A stretch of 64,000 bases of DNA, from contig NZ_WBMT01000007.1 of assembly GCF_008923185.1 (NCBI RefSeq), positions 186,001 to 250,000 of the forward strand. Direction: 5' to 3'. This DNA is from Actinomadura rudentiformis. GTDB lineage: Bacteria > Actinomycetota > Actinomycetes > Streptosporangiales > Streptosporangiaceae. A program made the translations under genes and the position numbers. Below are positions 8,633 through 17,155 of this stretch, piece after piece (position 1 is the stretch's first letter; each line of letters begins with the position of its first letter). The notes below the pieces were generated by a model, which made no database searches, had not been told where the DNA came from, and saw nothing but the letters and a program-made list of their open reading frames with translations.

Positions 8633-10591
8633 ATGGAAGAGCACTCGGGGGATCCGGCTCGCCCCAAAGCACCGCCGGCACCGTCGCTGGACGAGGCGCC
8701 ACCCCGGAAGCCGCGCAAGGGCAAGGTCCTGACGACCGTGCTCGTTCTCGGTCTCGCGGGCGGCGGGACGTACACCTACGCGCAGTACGTCGCCGATCGT
8801 ACGCCCGGCCTGCCCGCGGTCAACGACGTGGATCCCGAGGCGGCGCGCCAGCAGGCCACGCTCGTCGACGCTGAGGACCTGCGGGTCATGCAGGTACGCG
8901 CCAAGCAGGACTCTGACTTGGCGGCTGGCGGCTCCCAGGCTGCCCAGGCCCGCCAGCCGAGGATCCTCAGTTCCGCCAATGGACGGACGCTTGTGCTGCC
9001 TCAGCGTCGCCAGCCCTACTACGTCCAGGAGCTGGCGCGACTGGCAGGGCCAGACTTCCAGCGCCAGAGCGACGGCTCCTACCTGCTGGGGGTCAACATC
9101 TTCCTGGCGGGTGGGGGCAAGCTGATCCTGCAGAGCGCCTCGGGGCCTCTGACCATCCGGATGCGCAGCGTCCCGGGCTCGTTCGTCTCGATCGTCAGCG
9201 CGGGCGGGAGCGTCCGGATCAACGGATCGGCGCAGAACCCGGTGCGCTTCACCAGCTGGAACAGCGAGACCCGCAAGCCCGACACCCAGGTCGCCGACGG
9301 GCGCGCGTACGTGCGCGCCATCGGCGGCGAGTTCACCATGACGTACGCGCGGATCTCCGACCTCGGCTTCTGGAGCGGGCGGACCGGCGGCATCGCGCTG
9401 ACCGGTTCCGACCGGCCCGACACGGCCGCCGAGCAACTGCCGGGCACGGGCGGCGTCCGCAGCGGCATCCGGCTGCCGAACGGGGAGAACGACACCACCA
9501 CGGGCGGCCGCGAGGAGATCGAGGTCACCCCGGCGGGCGTGGACAAGGCGCGCCCCGCCGGCTTCTACGTGCCAGCGGCCAACCTCGTCACGGGCACGAT
9601 CGACCACACCACGGTCTCGGGCAACGCGTACGGGATCTTCGTCACCGCCTCCAACCAGGCGCAGATCACCAACGTCTCGATCACCGGCAGTCTCGTGCAC
9701 GGCGTGCTGCTGCACCGGTTCGCCAAGAACGCGGTCATCGAGAACACCACGGTCACACGCAGCCGCGGCGACGGCTTCGTGCTCTCGCGCGGCACCGAGG
9801 GCGTGCGCGTCACCGACTGCACCTCCGACGGCAACGGCGGCAACGGGTTCACGCTCAACGGCCAGCCGCTAGCGGACGGCCCCTCCGCCTCCGGGGAGAC
9901 GATCACGGCGTTCGGCCACAACGTGGTGAGCGGCGCGACGATCAAGAACAACCGGCGGAACGGGGTGGAGATCCTCGGCGGCGACACCGTGCAGGTCCAG
10001 AACAGCCGGATCAGCGGCGGCGACATGGGCATCGTGGTCTGGGACCGCGCCGTCCGGGTCCAACTCGTCGGCAACCAGGTGGACCGGCCGCGGCGGCAGG
10101 GCATCGTGCTGCGCGACGGCGTCAACGGCGGCTCGGTCTCCGGCAACATCATCACGGGCGCCCAGACCGCCCTGTACCTGCGGGACGCCGCCACCACCGT
10201 CAGCGGAAACACCGTGCAGTCGGCGCACCGGCATGGGCTCACGCTCAAGGGCAACGTCGCCGGCACGCGGATCGCCGGCAATACGCTGAGCGGTTCGGGC
10301 CTGAGCGTGATGGACGTGGACCTGGCTAAGGGCCGCTACACCAGCGTCAACAACAACGTCGCCGGGTGGCATAAGACCGCCGGCTTCTGGACGTGGGTGA
10401 AGCGCGTGTTCAAGCCCATGAACGTCATCTGGTTCAGCGTCTTCATGCTCGTGGGCATCTCGATGTACCGGTCGCGGACCACCACCGGGCTCCGCATCGG
10501 CCGCCGGGGCGTCCACCCGTACGCGCAACAGGCGAAGCTCGAGGAACGCCCCGTACGCCGGCTGGAACGCACAGGAGTGAACCAGGGATGA
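8633..10591 (+). CDS. Membrane-anchored right-handed parallel beta-helix protein (copy 2)
   Basis: 652 residues, ATG directly abutting the preceding stop. It has the same architecture as the upstream gene: short cytoplasmic Pro/Lys-rich N-terminus, membrane helix near residues 27-46 ('VLTTVLVLGLAGGGTYTYAQ'), a shared 'SDGSYLLGVNIFLAGGGKL' domain, 'PDTQVADGRAYVRAIGGEF', beta-helix rungs, and a C-terminal membrane helix ('MNVIWFSVFMLVGISMY') with the tail 'GLRIGRRGVHPYAQQ'. The conserved GVHPY tail in both paralogues suggests a cytoplasmic contact, perhaps with the synthase. Expected location is the outer face of the membrane, acting on nascent polymer. Enzymatic activity (epimerase, lyase) or a structural guide role cannot be decided from sequence. 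Confidence 0.82.
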   Translation: MEEHSGDPARPKAPPAPSLDEAPPRKPRKGKVLTTVLVLGLAGGGTYTYAQYVADRTPGLPAVNDVDPEAARQQATLVDAEDLRVMQVRAKQDSDLAAGGSQAAQARQPRILSSANGRTLVLPQRRQPYYVQELARLAGPDFQRQSDGSYLLGVNIFLAGGGKLILQSASGPLTIRMRSVPGSFVSIVSAGGSVRINGSAQNPVRFTSWNSETRKPDTQVADGRAYVRAIGGEFTMTYARISDLGFWSGRTGGIALTGSDRPDTAAEQLPGTGGVRSGIRLPNGENDTTTGGREEIEVTPAGVDKARPAGFYVPAANLVTGTIDHTTVSGNAYGIFVTASNQAQITNVSITGSLVHGVLLHRFAKNAVIENTTVTRSRGDGFVLSRGTEGVRVTDCTSDGNGGNGFTLNGQPLADGPSASGETITAFGHNVVSGATIKNNRRNGVEILGGDTVQVQNSRISGGDMGIVVWDRAVRVQLVGNQVDRPRRQGIVLRDGVNGGSVSGNIITGAQTALYLRDAATTVSGNTVQSAHRHGLTLKGNVAGTRIAGNTLSGSGLSVMDVDLAKGRYTSVNNNVAGWHKTAGFWTWVKRVFKPMNVIWFSVFMLVGISMYRSRTTTGLRIGRRGVHPYAQQAKLEERPVRRLERTGVNQG

Positions 10592-11742
10592 AGTCCAAGC
10601 TCGATCTGAAGTTCATCGTCGGGCTGGCGGTCGGCGCGGCGCTCATGGCCGTTCTCGCGCTCTTCGTGGCCGGCCTGGACGACGACGGCGAGAAGCCCGG
10701 CACCACCGCGGGCAACGAGAAGACCGGCACGGGCGGCGCACCAGGGGCGGCACCCGAGATCACCGAGCGCGGAGGAGGGGATGACGGTGACGGAGGGGGC
10801 GGCGCGCCCTCCGGTGAACCATTCACCCTTTCGGTGCCCAGCGGTCCGGGGAAGGTCGCCTGCCCCAGCCCCACCAAGACCGTCGGCGACGCCAAAGAGT
10901 TGCATCAGGCACTGGGCTCCGCGCAGCCAGGCGACGTCATCAAGATGAACGTGGGCACCTACGAGGGCAAGTTCGTGGCTCAGGCCTCCGGGACCGCAGC
11001 CAAACCCATCTTCCTGTGCGGCGACCAGGGCGCGGTGCTCGACGGCGGCGGGGTCAAGAAGGGTTACGCGTTCCACCTCAATCAGGCAAACCACTGGCGG
11101 CTGGTCGGGTTCACCGTGCGCAACAGCCAGAAGGGTGTGATGGCCGACACCAGCAACGGGTCGATCATCCAGGGGCTGACCGTGCACGAGATCGGGGACG
11201 AGGCGATCCATCTGCGCAACTTCTCGACCGGCAACACGGTCCAGTACAACAAGATCTACAACACCGGCCTGCGCCGCGAGAAGTTCGGCGAGGGCGTCTA
11301 CCTGGGCACCGCCGAGTCCAACTGGGAGCAGTTCTCCGGCGGCAAGGTCGACAAGAGCGACCGCAACGTGGTGCGCGGCAACGTGATCCGGGCGACCGCC
11401 GAGGCGATCGACATCAAGGAGGGCACCACCGGCGGCCGCATCATCGGCAATGTCTTCGACGGCTCGAAGACCGGCGGCAGCAAGCACAACGACTCGTGGA
11501 TCGACGTCAAGGGCAACGGCTACGTCATCGAGGGCAACAAGGGCGTCGGCACCCCGATGGACGGCTTCCAGACCCACGAGATCGTCGACGGCTGGGGCAC
11601 CGGCAACACGTTTCGCAACAACTCGATCGATCTCGCCGGCGGCAGGGGCGTCGGCATCAACGACACCGCCGGCGGCAACAGGATCGCCTGTGACAACGAG
11701 GTCAAGGGTGGCCGGCTGACCAAGAAGGACACGTGCTCATGA
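10588..11742 (+). CDS. Single-anchored right-handed beta-helix (pectate-lyase-like fold) protein
   Basis: 384 residues; ATG at 10588 overlaps the previous stop (ATGA). An N-terminal helix ('FIVGLAVGAALMAVLALFVA') is followed by an acidic Gly/Thr-rich linker (about 30-85) and a beta-helix domain that begins with a conserved opening seen in DUF1565/pectate-lyase-like proteins ('VGDAKELHQALGSAQPGDVI', 'GTYEGKF', 'LDGGGVKKGYAFHL'). Later rungs include 'GFTVRNSQKGVMADTSNGS' and 'AEAIDIKEGTTGGRIIGNVF'. Two cysteines near the domain start and two at the C-terminus may form disulphides, consistent with extracytoplasmic location. Unlike its two neighbours it has no C-terminal membrane helix. A lyase or epimerase acting on the polymer is the simplest inference. 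Confidence 0.8.
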   Translation: MKSKLDLKFIVGLAVGAALMAVLALFVAGLDDDGEKPGTTAGNEKTGTGGAPGAAPEITERGGGDDGDGGGGAPSGEPFTLSVPSGPGKVACPSPTKTVGDAKELHQALGSAQPGDVIKMNVGTYEGKFVAQASGTAAKPIFLCGDQGAVLDGGGVKKGYAFHLNQANHWRLVGFTVRNSQKGVMADTSNGSIIQGLTVHEIGDEAIHLRNFSTGNTVQYNKIYNTGLRREKFGEGVYLGTAESNWEQFSGGKVDKSDRNVVRGNVIRATAEAIDIKEGTTGGRIIGNVFDGSKTGGSKHNDSWIDVKGNGYVIEGNKGVGTPMDGFQTHEIVDGWGTGNTFRNNSIDLAGGRGVGINDTAGGNRIACDNEVKGGRLTKKDTCS

Positions 11743-13085
11743 ACGAAACCCCGCGGCCCGCGGCCGGGCTGCCGCGCCTCACCGTGATCGGCACCGGCTA
11801 TCTCGGCGCGACCCATGCGATCTGCATGGCCGTGCTCGGCTACGACGTCCTCGGCGTGGACGTGGACGAACGGAAGATCGCCAGACTCGCCTCCGGTGAG
11901 GTCCCGTTCTTCGAGCCGGGCCTGCCCGAACTGCTGGCCAAGGCCCTCGAATCGGGACGGCTGCGGTTCACCACCTCGTTCGCCGAGGCCGGCGAGTTCG
12001 GCGACGTGCACTTCCTGTGCGTGGGCACCCCGCAGCAGCCCGGCTCGGACGCCGCCGACCTCACGTACGTGGACGCCGCGGTCCGGTCCCTGGCACCGCA
12101 TCTGAACCGGCGCACCCTCGTCGTCGGCAAGTCCACCGTCCCAGTCGGCACGGCCACGCGGCTGACCGGCGTCCTGCAGGAGCTGGCTCCCGCCGGGACG
12201 GATGCGGAGCTCGCCTGGAATCCCGAGTTCCTGCGCGAGGGCTTCGCCGTCGACGACACGATGCGGCCCGACCGGCTGGTCTTCGGCGTCGCCTCGGCGT
12301 GGGCGGAGGAACAGCTGTACGCCGCGTTCCAGCCGATCCTGGACCTGGGCACCCCGGTCGTGCGGACCGACCTGGCCACCGCGGAGCTGGTCAAGGTGGC
12401 GGCCAACTCGTTCCTCGCCACCAAGATCTCCTACATCAACGCGATGGCGGAGGTGTGCGAGGCGGTCGGCGCCGACATCAAGGACCTGGCCGACTCGCTC
12501 GCGCTGGACGACCGCATCGGCGGCAAGTTCCTCAAGCCCGGCCTGGGCTTCGGCGGCGGCTGCCTGCCCAAGGACATCCGGGCGTTCGCCCACCGCGCCG
12601 AGGAGCTCGGCGTGGGCCAGGCCGTCGCGTTCCTGCGCGAGGTCGACGACATCAACCGGCGGCGCCGGGCCCGCACGGTCGACCTGGTCCGCGAGCTGCT
12701 CGGCGGGAAGATCTCCGGCGCCCGGATCGCCTGCTGGGGCGCCGCGTTCAAACCGAACTCCGACGACATCCGCGACGCGCCCGCGCTGGACGTGGCACGC
12801 ACAATGCACGGGCTGGGCGGGCGGGTCCGCGTCTACGACCCGGCCGCGCTCGACAACGCCCGCCGTGCCTTCCCCGAGCTGCGGTACGGGGAGAGCGCGC
12901 TCGACGTCGCCGAGGACGCCGACGTCGTCGTGCTCCTGACCGAATGGGCCGACTTCCGCGAGGTCGCCCCGGACGCCCTGGCCATGGTCGTCAAGCACAA
13001 GCGCATCGTGGACGGCCGGCACGCGCTGGACGCGACGCAGTGGCGGGAAGCAGGCTGGGAGTACCGAGCCCTGGGCCGAGCCTGA
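11739..13085 (+). CDS. UDP-glucose 6-dehydrogenase (nucleotide-sugar dehydrogenase)
   Basis: 448 residues; ATG at 11739 overlaps the preceding stop (ATGA) and has AGAAGGA upstream. The N-terminal Rossmann motif is GTGYLG (18-23). 'NPEFLREGFAVDDTMRPDR' (161-179) is the UDP-glucose-type signature, and 'GFGGGCLPKD' places the catalytic Cys at 275. The order of domains (NAD-binding, helical dimer, UDP-binding) matches the UDP-glucose/GDP-mannose dehydrogenase superfamily and closely resembles the mycobacterial UdgA type. Reaction: NAD-dependent oxidation of UDP-glucose to UDP-glucuronate, supplying a uronic-acid donor for the synthase encoded at the start of the operon. GDP-mannose as substrate is less likely but not excluded. 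Confidence 0.92.
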   Translation: MNETPRPAAGLPRLTVIGTGYLGATHAICMAVLGYDVLGVDVDERKIARLASGEVPFFEPGLPELLAKALESGRLRFTTSFAEAGEFGDVHFLCVGTPQQPGSDAADLTYVDAAVRSLAPHLNRRTLVVGKSTVPVGTATRLTGVLQELAPAGTDAELAWNPEFLREGFAVDDTMRPDRLVFGVASAWAEEQLYAAFQPILDLGTPVVRTDLATAELVKVAANSFLATKISYINAMAEVCEAVGADIKDLADSLALDDRIGGKFLKPGLGFGGGCLPKDIRAFAHRAEELGVGQAVAFLREVDDINRRRRARTVDLVRELLGGKISGARIACWGAAFKPNSDDIRDAPALDVARTMHGLGGRVRVYDPAALDNARRAFPELRYGESALDVAEDADVVVLLTEWADFREVAPDALAMVVKHKRIVDGRHALDATQWREAGWEYRALGRA

Positions 13086-13117
13086 GGCCGGCTTGCCGAG
13101 GACCGCGCCCTGCCCAT

Positions 13118-13158
13118 CTGGCCGCTACCGGACCGGCTCCTGGCCGTTACCGGACCGG
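13118..13158. repeat. 19-bp tandem duplication, 22-bp period
   Basis: CTGGCCGCTACCGGACCGG at 13118-13136 is repeated with one change at 13140-13158, 33 bases downstream of the dehydrogenase stop. The rest of the 13086-13279 gap shows no other structure. Confidence 0.75.
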
Positions 13159-13279
13159 CGTGGGCAGGGCGATCCTCATGCGCCGCGCACCTGCGGGAAC
13201 GTAACCTCCCGTACGGGCGTCTAGTGGACGAGGGCGTGATCACACCCGTCATCGCGCCCGTCACGGGAGGGGAACCCAC

Positions 13280-14065
13280 ATGGTCTTCAAGAAGCTCTTG
13301 CAGGCGGCAGGCGTCGGCGGTCCCGAGGTCGAGACCGTCCTGCACAACCCCAACACCACGCCGGGTGGCACCATCACCGGAGAGGTCACCATCCTCGGCG
13401 GCAAGCACGACTCCGACATCATCGCGGTCAACCTGGCGCTGAAGACCCGCGTCGAGGTCGAGTCCGGCGACAACGAGTACACCTCCAACCTGGAGTACGC
13501 CAAGCTGCCGATCGCCGGCAGCTTCCGGCTGGACGACGGCGCCCGGCACACCGTCCCGTTCCAGTTCCCCATCCCGTGGGAGGCGCCGCTCACGCACTTC
13601 TACGGGCGCGCGCTGCACGGCACCACCGTCGGCCTCGCCACCGAGCTCGAAGTGGCGCGGGCGGTCGACGCGACCGACCTGGACCCGATCGCGGTGCACC
13701 CGCTGCCCGCGCAGGAGCGCATCCTGAGCGCGTTCGCCAACCTCGGCTTCCAGTTCCGCAACGCCGACTGCGAGAAGGGCCGCATCTGGGGCGTGCACCA
13801 GGAGCTGCCGTTCTACCAGGAGGTCGAGTTCTACCCGCCGCAGCAGTACGCGCGCGGCATCAAGCAGCTCGAGGTGACGTTCGTCTCCTACCCCACCTCG
13901 ATGGAGGTCGTGCTGGAGCTCGACAAGCGCGGCGGCTTCGTCTCCGAGGGCCACGACGCGTTCGCCCGGTTCACCGTGGACTACGCCACCGTGGAGCACA
14001 CCAACTGGGAGCAGCAGCTCGACGGCTTCCTGCAGCAGGCCGGCCGCCGGCGGGGGTTCTTCTAG
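13280..14065 (+). CDS. spo0M: Sporulation-control protein Spo0M family
   Basis: 261 residues, GGGAGGGGAACCCAC before the ATG. The protein opens 'MVFKKLLQAAGVGGPEVETV' and contains 'PGGTITGEVTILGG', 'HTVPFQFPIPWEAPLTHFYG' and 'LGFQFRNADCEKGRI', all characteristic of the arrestin-like Spo0M family found in Bacillus and widely in actinomycetes. In Bacillus, Spo0M affects the sporulation phosphorelay and cytoskeletal behaviour; the actinomycete role is not established. It is cytoplasmic, with no signal peptide or membrane helix, and is monocistronic in appearance. Family assignment is strong; function in this organism is inference. Confidence 0.9.
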   Translation: MVFKKLLQAAGVGGPEVETVLHNPNTTPGGTITGEVTILGGKHDSDIIAVNLALKTRVEVESGDNEYTSNLEYAKLPIAGSFRLDDGARHTVPFQFPIPWEAPLTHFYGRALHGTTVGLATELEVARAVDATDLDPIAVHPLPAQERILSAFANLGFQFRNADCEKGRIWGVHQELPFYQEVEFYPPQQYARGIKQLEVTFVSYPTSMEVVLELDKRGGFVSEGHDAFARFTVDYATVEHTNWEQQLDGFLQQAGRRRGFF

Positions 14066-14136
14066 ATCGCCGATCGCACCGCGCAGGTGACCCACGCACT
14101 TGATCGCGAAGGGGATCCACCATAGAAAGTGAGTCC

Positions 14137-15594
14137 GTGGCCGAACCCCCCGGATTGAGCGCGACCGAACGCCGGATCTGGCGTGCCTTCCCGACGGGAG
14201 CCGAGGTCGTCCTCGGCGACGATCTCCCCGCCGGGCCCGACCCCGACCGCATCGTGCGCGCCGAGATCATCACACAGCTGCTGCTGGGCGCGTGCGAGAC
14301 GCGTGAGGGATTCGTGTCGGCGGTCCGCCTGCGCGGCGCGTACATCATGGGCCGGATCGACGTGACCGGCGGGACGGTGGAGCACGAACTGCGGCTGGAG
14401 TACTGCCGGCTGCTGGACGCGCCGAAGTTCGCCAACTGCACCACCCGCCAGCTGCGGTTCTCGGACTGCCGGATGCCGGGCTTCGACGGCGGCGGGCTGC
14501 ACGCCGACGGCTACCTCAGCCTGTCCCGGTCGGTGGTCGAGGGTCAGGTCAGGTTGCCGCGCGCCCAGCTGACCGGCGGCTTCCGGATGAACCACACCAA
14601 GATCACCGAGACCGATCCGGCGAAGTGGGCGCTGTTCAGCGGCGGGCTGGTGGTCGACGTCGGCTTCTTCGCCCGGGACGCCGAGATCACCGGCGGGATC
14701 CGGCTCGTCGGCGCGCGGATGAGCGGCGGCCTGTTCATGGAGGGCGCCGTCCTGCGCAATCCGGGCCGCCTCGCCCTCGACGGCCAGAACATGATCGTCG
14801 ACGACGCCGCCGAGTTCAGCCGCGGGTTCCGCGCTGAGGGCACGATGCGCTTGCGCGGCCTGCGGGTGAACGGCACCCTCTCGTTCTCCCGCGCGTTCCT
14901 CGATTCGGGCGATCCCGCGCGCATGGCAGTGCACGCCAGCCATATGCACGTCGATGAGTTCATCCTCTGGCCGGAGGAGCGCATCAAGGGAACGGTGAAT
15001 CTTTCGGACTCCCGCGTCGGCGTTCTGATGGACTCGCCGGACATCTATCCCGAGAAGGTCTGGCTGAACGGCCTGGTCTACGACACGCTCCAGGGCGGCG
15101 AGTTCAAGGACCGCCTCAACTGGGTGGATCGGGACAACCAGTTCCACCTGCAGCCGTACGAGCAGCTCGCCGCCTGGTATCACGCCATAGGCCACGACAA
15201 CCTCGCCCGCCGCATCCAGCTGGCCAAGCTGCGTGCCCGCCGCCGCGCCCTCAACCCGATCGGCAAGGCGTGGAACGTCCTCCTCGACTGGACCGTGGGC
15301 TACGGCTACCGCCCATGGCTGGCGTTCGCCTGGTTCGGCACCCTGGTGGCGGCCGGCACGACGGTCTTCTCGATCCAGCATCCCCGGGGGATCAAGCAGC
15401 CCGCCGAGCAGCCCGCGTTCCACGCGTTCGTCTACACCCTGGACCTGCTGATCCCGATCGACACGTTCGGCCAGCAGCAGACGTTCGACCCGGTCGGCTG
15501 GTCCCGCTGGGTGGCCTATGCCCTGATCGCGGTCGGCTGGGTGCTGGCCACCGCGCTGATCGCCGGGGTGACCCGCGTTCTGCGCCCGAACTGA
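14137..15594 (+). CDS. Membrane protein with pentapeptide/bactofilin-like repeat domain and two C-terminal TM helices
   Basis: 485 residues, GTG start. Residues about 60-330 consist of regularly spaced short beta strands of the A/L-x-L/F type ('LRLEYCRLLDAPKFANCTT', 'LRFSDCRMPGFDGGGL', 'GGIRLVGARMSGGLFMEGAV', 'GTMRLRGLRVNGTLSFSRAF'), a right-handed quadrilateral-helix pattern. A helical linker with 'LAAWYHAIGHDNLARRIQLA' follows, then two hydrophobic helices (about 395-412 and 455-478) separated by an extracytoplasmic loop. In streptomycetes relatives are often labelled 'oxidoreductase' but no cofactor motif is visible. Probably a membrane-associated scaffold; real function unknown. Confidence 0.75.
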   Translation: MAEPPGLSATERRIWRAFPTGAEVVLGDDLPAGPDPDRIVRAEIITQLLLGACETREGFVSAVRLRGAYIMGRIDVTGGTVEHELRLEYCRLLDAPKFANCTTRQLRFSDCRMPGFDGGGLHADGYLSLSRSVVEGQVRLPRAQLTGGFRMNHTKITETDPAKWALFSGGLVVDVGFFARDAEITGGIRLVGARMSGGLFMEGAVLRNPGRLALDGQNMIVDDAAEFSRGFRAEGTMRLRGLRVNGTLSFSRAFLDSGDPARMAVHASHMHVDEFILWPEERIKGTVNLSDSRVGVLMDSPDIYPEKVWLNGLVYDTLQGGEFKDRLNWVDRDNQFHLQPYEQLAAWYHAIGHDNLARRIQLAKLRARRRALNPIGKAWNVLLDWTVGYGYRPWLAFAWFGTLVAAGTTVFSIQHPRGIKQPAEQPAFHAFVYTLDLLIPIDTFGQQQTFDPVGWSRWVAYALIAVGWVLATALIAGVTRVLRPN

Positions 15595-15630
15595 CCACCG
15601 AATCACCTGGATCCGCGAGAATGGGGCCCC

Positions 15631-16398
15631 ATGGGCACCTATATGATCACCGGCGCGACCGGCGGCATCGGCAAGGCGGTCGCGGAGCTGCTCCGCGACC
15701 GGGGCCACGACCTGATCCTGACCGGCCGCTCCCCCGAACGTCTCGGCACGCTCACCAAGGCGCTGGGCAGCGGCGCGCACGCGCACACGCAAGTGATCAT
15801 CCGGGACCGCGACGGCGCGCCGGGCGCGGTCCGCACCTCGACGCCCGAACGCGCCACGATCCAGACGATCGCCCTCGACCTGGGCGAGCCACGCCGCTTG
15901 GAGGCCGCCCTGGCCGAGACCTCCATGCCCGACCGGCTCGACGGCGTCATCCACAGCGCCGGAGTCGTGGATCTCGGGCCGGTGGCGGAGCAGGACGCCG
16001 ACCACTGGATCGACCAGCTCATGGTCAATCTGGTCTCGGCCGCCGAGCTGACCCGCATCCTGCTCCCCGCGCTGCGCGCCGCGAAGGGGCACGTCGTCTT
16101 CGTCAACTCCACCGCCGGGCTCCAGGCCAACCCGAACTGGTCCGCGTACGCGGCGAGCAAGTTCGGGCTCCGGGCCCTCGCGGACTCGTTGCGTGCCGAG
16201 GAGACGGCGCTGCAGGTCACCACGGTCTACCCGGGCCGTACCGCCACCGGGATGCAGCAGAAGGTCCGCGCCCAGGAAGGCCAGCCCTACAACGCCTCAG
16301 ACTTCGCCGACCCGACGTCGGTCGCACGCGGAGTGCTCGCCGCCGTGGAAATGCCGCGCGACGCCGTGGTGTCCGACATCACCATCCGCCCCAGCTGA
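15631..16398 (+). CDS. Short-chain dehydrogenase/reductase
   Basis: 255 residues. The NAD(P)-binding motif TGATGGIG begins at residue 7, the Arg in 'LTGRSPERL' suggests NADP(H) preference, 'HSAGVVDLG' corresponds to the NAG-type stabilising motif, and catalytic Ser-Tyr-Lys are in 'NSTAGLQANPNWSAYAASK'. An inserted segment around residues 50-75 ('HAHTQVIIRDRDGAPGAVRT') is not typical. It appears as an independent transcription unit 36 bases after the pentapeptide-like gene. The substrate is unknown. Convergent with the rhomboid gene, with an intervening tandem repeat overlapping both ends. Confidence 0.88.
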   Translation: MGTYMITGATGGIGKAVAELLRDRGHDLILTGRSPERLGTLTKALGSGAHAHTQVIIRDRDGAPGAVRTSTPERATIQTIALDLGEPRRLEAALAETSMPDRLDGVIHSAGVVDLGPVAEQDADHWIDQLMVNLVSAAELTRILLPALRAAKGHVVFVNSTAGLQANPNWSAYAASKFGLRALADSLRAEETALQVTTVYPGRTATGMQQKVRAQEGQPYNASDFADPTSVARGVLAAVEMPRDAVVSDITIRPS

Positions 16399-16430
16399 CC
16401 TGGCGGTCAGTCAGCTGGCCTGGCGGTCAG
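16392..16430. repeat. Tandem duplication across convergent stop codons, 20-bp period
   Basis: CAGCTGACCTGGCGGTCAG (16392-16410) is repeated with one change at 16412-16430. Copy 1 includes the SDR stop codon; copy 2 encodes the last codons of the rhomboid gene, whose stop lies at the junction of the copies. Confidence 0.8.
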
Positions 16431-17025
16431 AGGATCGGCGGCGGAGGGTCCACGAGGCCAGGACGCCGCCGATCAGGCCGAAGAGATGGCCCTGCCACGA
16501 GATGCCGGGATCGCTGGGCAGGACTCCGACGATGATGCCGCCGTAGAGCAGGACGACCCCGATCGCGATGGCGATGTCGAGGAGCCGGCGTTCGAAGAGG
16601 CCGCGACCCAGCAGGTAGCCGAAGTAGCCGAAGATCAGGATGCTGGAGCCGAGGGTGTTGGCGGAGCTGGTGAACCAGACGCCGAGACCGCCGGCGACGA
16701 TGATGATCAGGTTGGCGGCCAGGAACTTGCCGATGCCGCGGGCGGCGGCGAGGAAGCCCAGGATGACGAACGGGACGGTGTTGCCGACCAGGTGCTCGAA
16801 CCCGCCGTGCATGAACGGGGCGGTGAAAATGTCGGGGAGGTCGTCCACGTCGTGGGGCTGGATGCCGTAGGTGTCCAGCGCGCCGTTCGTCGTGTAGTCG
16901 GCGATCTCGAGGACCCACATGACCGCGGTCATGGCGCCGACCAGTGCGAGTGCGGAGACGGCCCGGGCGCCATGGGTCGCCAGGCCTTCGGAGCGATTAC
17001 GTTGGGGGACCGCCGGATAACTCAT
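16411..17025 (-). CDS. Rhomboid-family intramembrane serine protease
   Basis: 204 residues from ATG 17025; the open frame extends to 17265 but the upstream part is not membrane-like. Six hydrophobic helices are visible. 'HGGFEHLVGNTVPF' carries the HxxxN-type motif of TM2, the catalytic Ser is the second Ser in 'GSSILIFGYFGYLLG' (equivalent to GxSG in the family, here with Ile after Ser), and the catalytic His is in 'GHLFGLIGG' near the C-terminus. The family cleaves substrates within the membrane. The change of the usual Gly after the catalytic Ser to Ile is common in a subset of actinobacterial members but makes activity less certain. Confidence 0.85.
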   Translation of the reverse strand: MSYPAVPQRNRSEGLATHGARAVSALALVGAMTAVMWVLEIADYTTNGALDTYGIQPHDVDDLPDIFTAPFMHGGFEHLVGNTVPFVILGFLAAARGIGKFLAANLIIIVAGGLGVWFTSSANTLGSSILIFGYFGYLLGRGLFERRLLDIAIAIGVVLLYGGIIVGVLPSDPGISWQGHLFGLIGGVLASWTLRRRSSDRQAS

Positions 17026-17155
17026 GTGTTCCGCCCGTGATCGTGACCCTGCCGTCAACAGTTGAACGTTCGACCGCCCCGGTTGGTGCCCCGGACGTTC
17101 TTCTTCATACCCGTTGGACGTAGCGACGGCATTCGGTTTCGGCCATATTGGGCCA

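Noticed and set aside
5284..13085. Cellulose or CslA-type cluster
   Set aside because: No GlxA-like copper oxidase or GH6 partner; presence of UDP-glucose dehydrogenase points to a uronic acid polymer.
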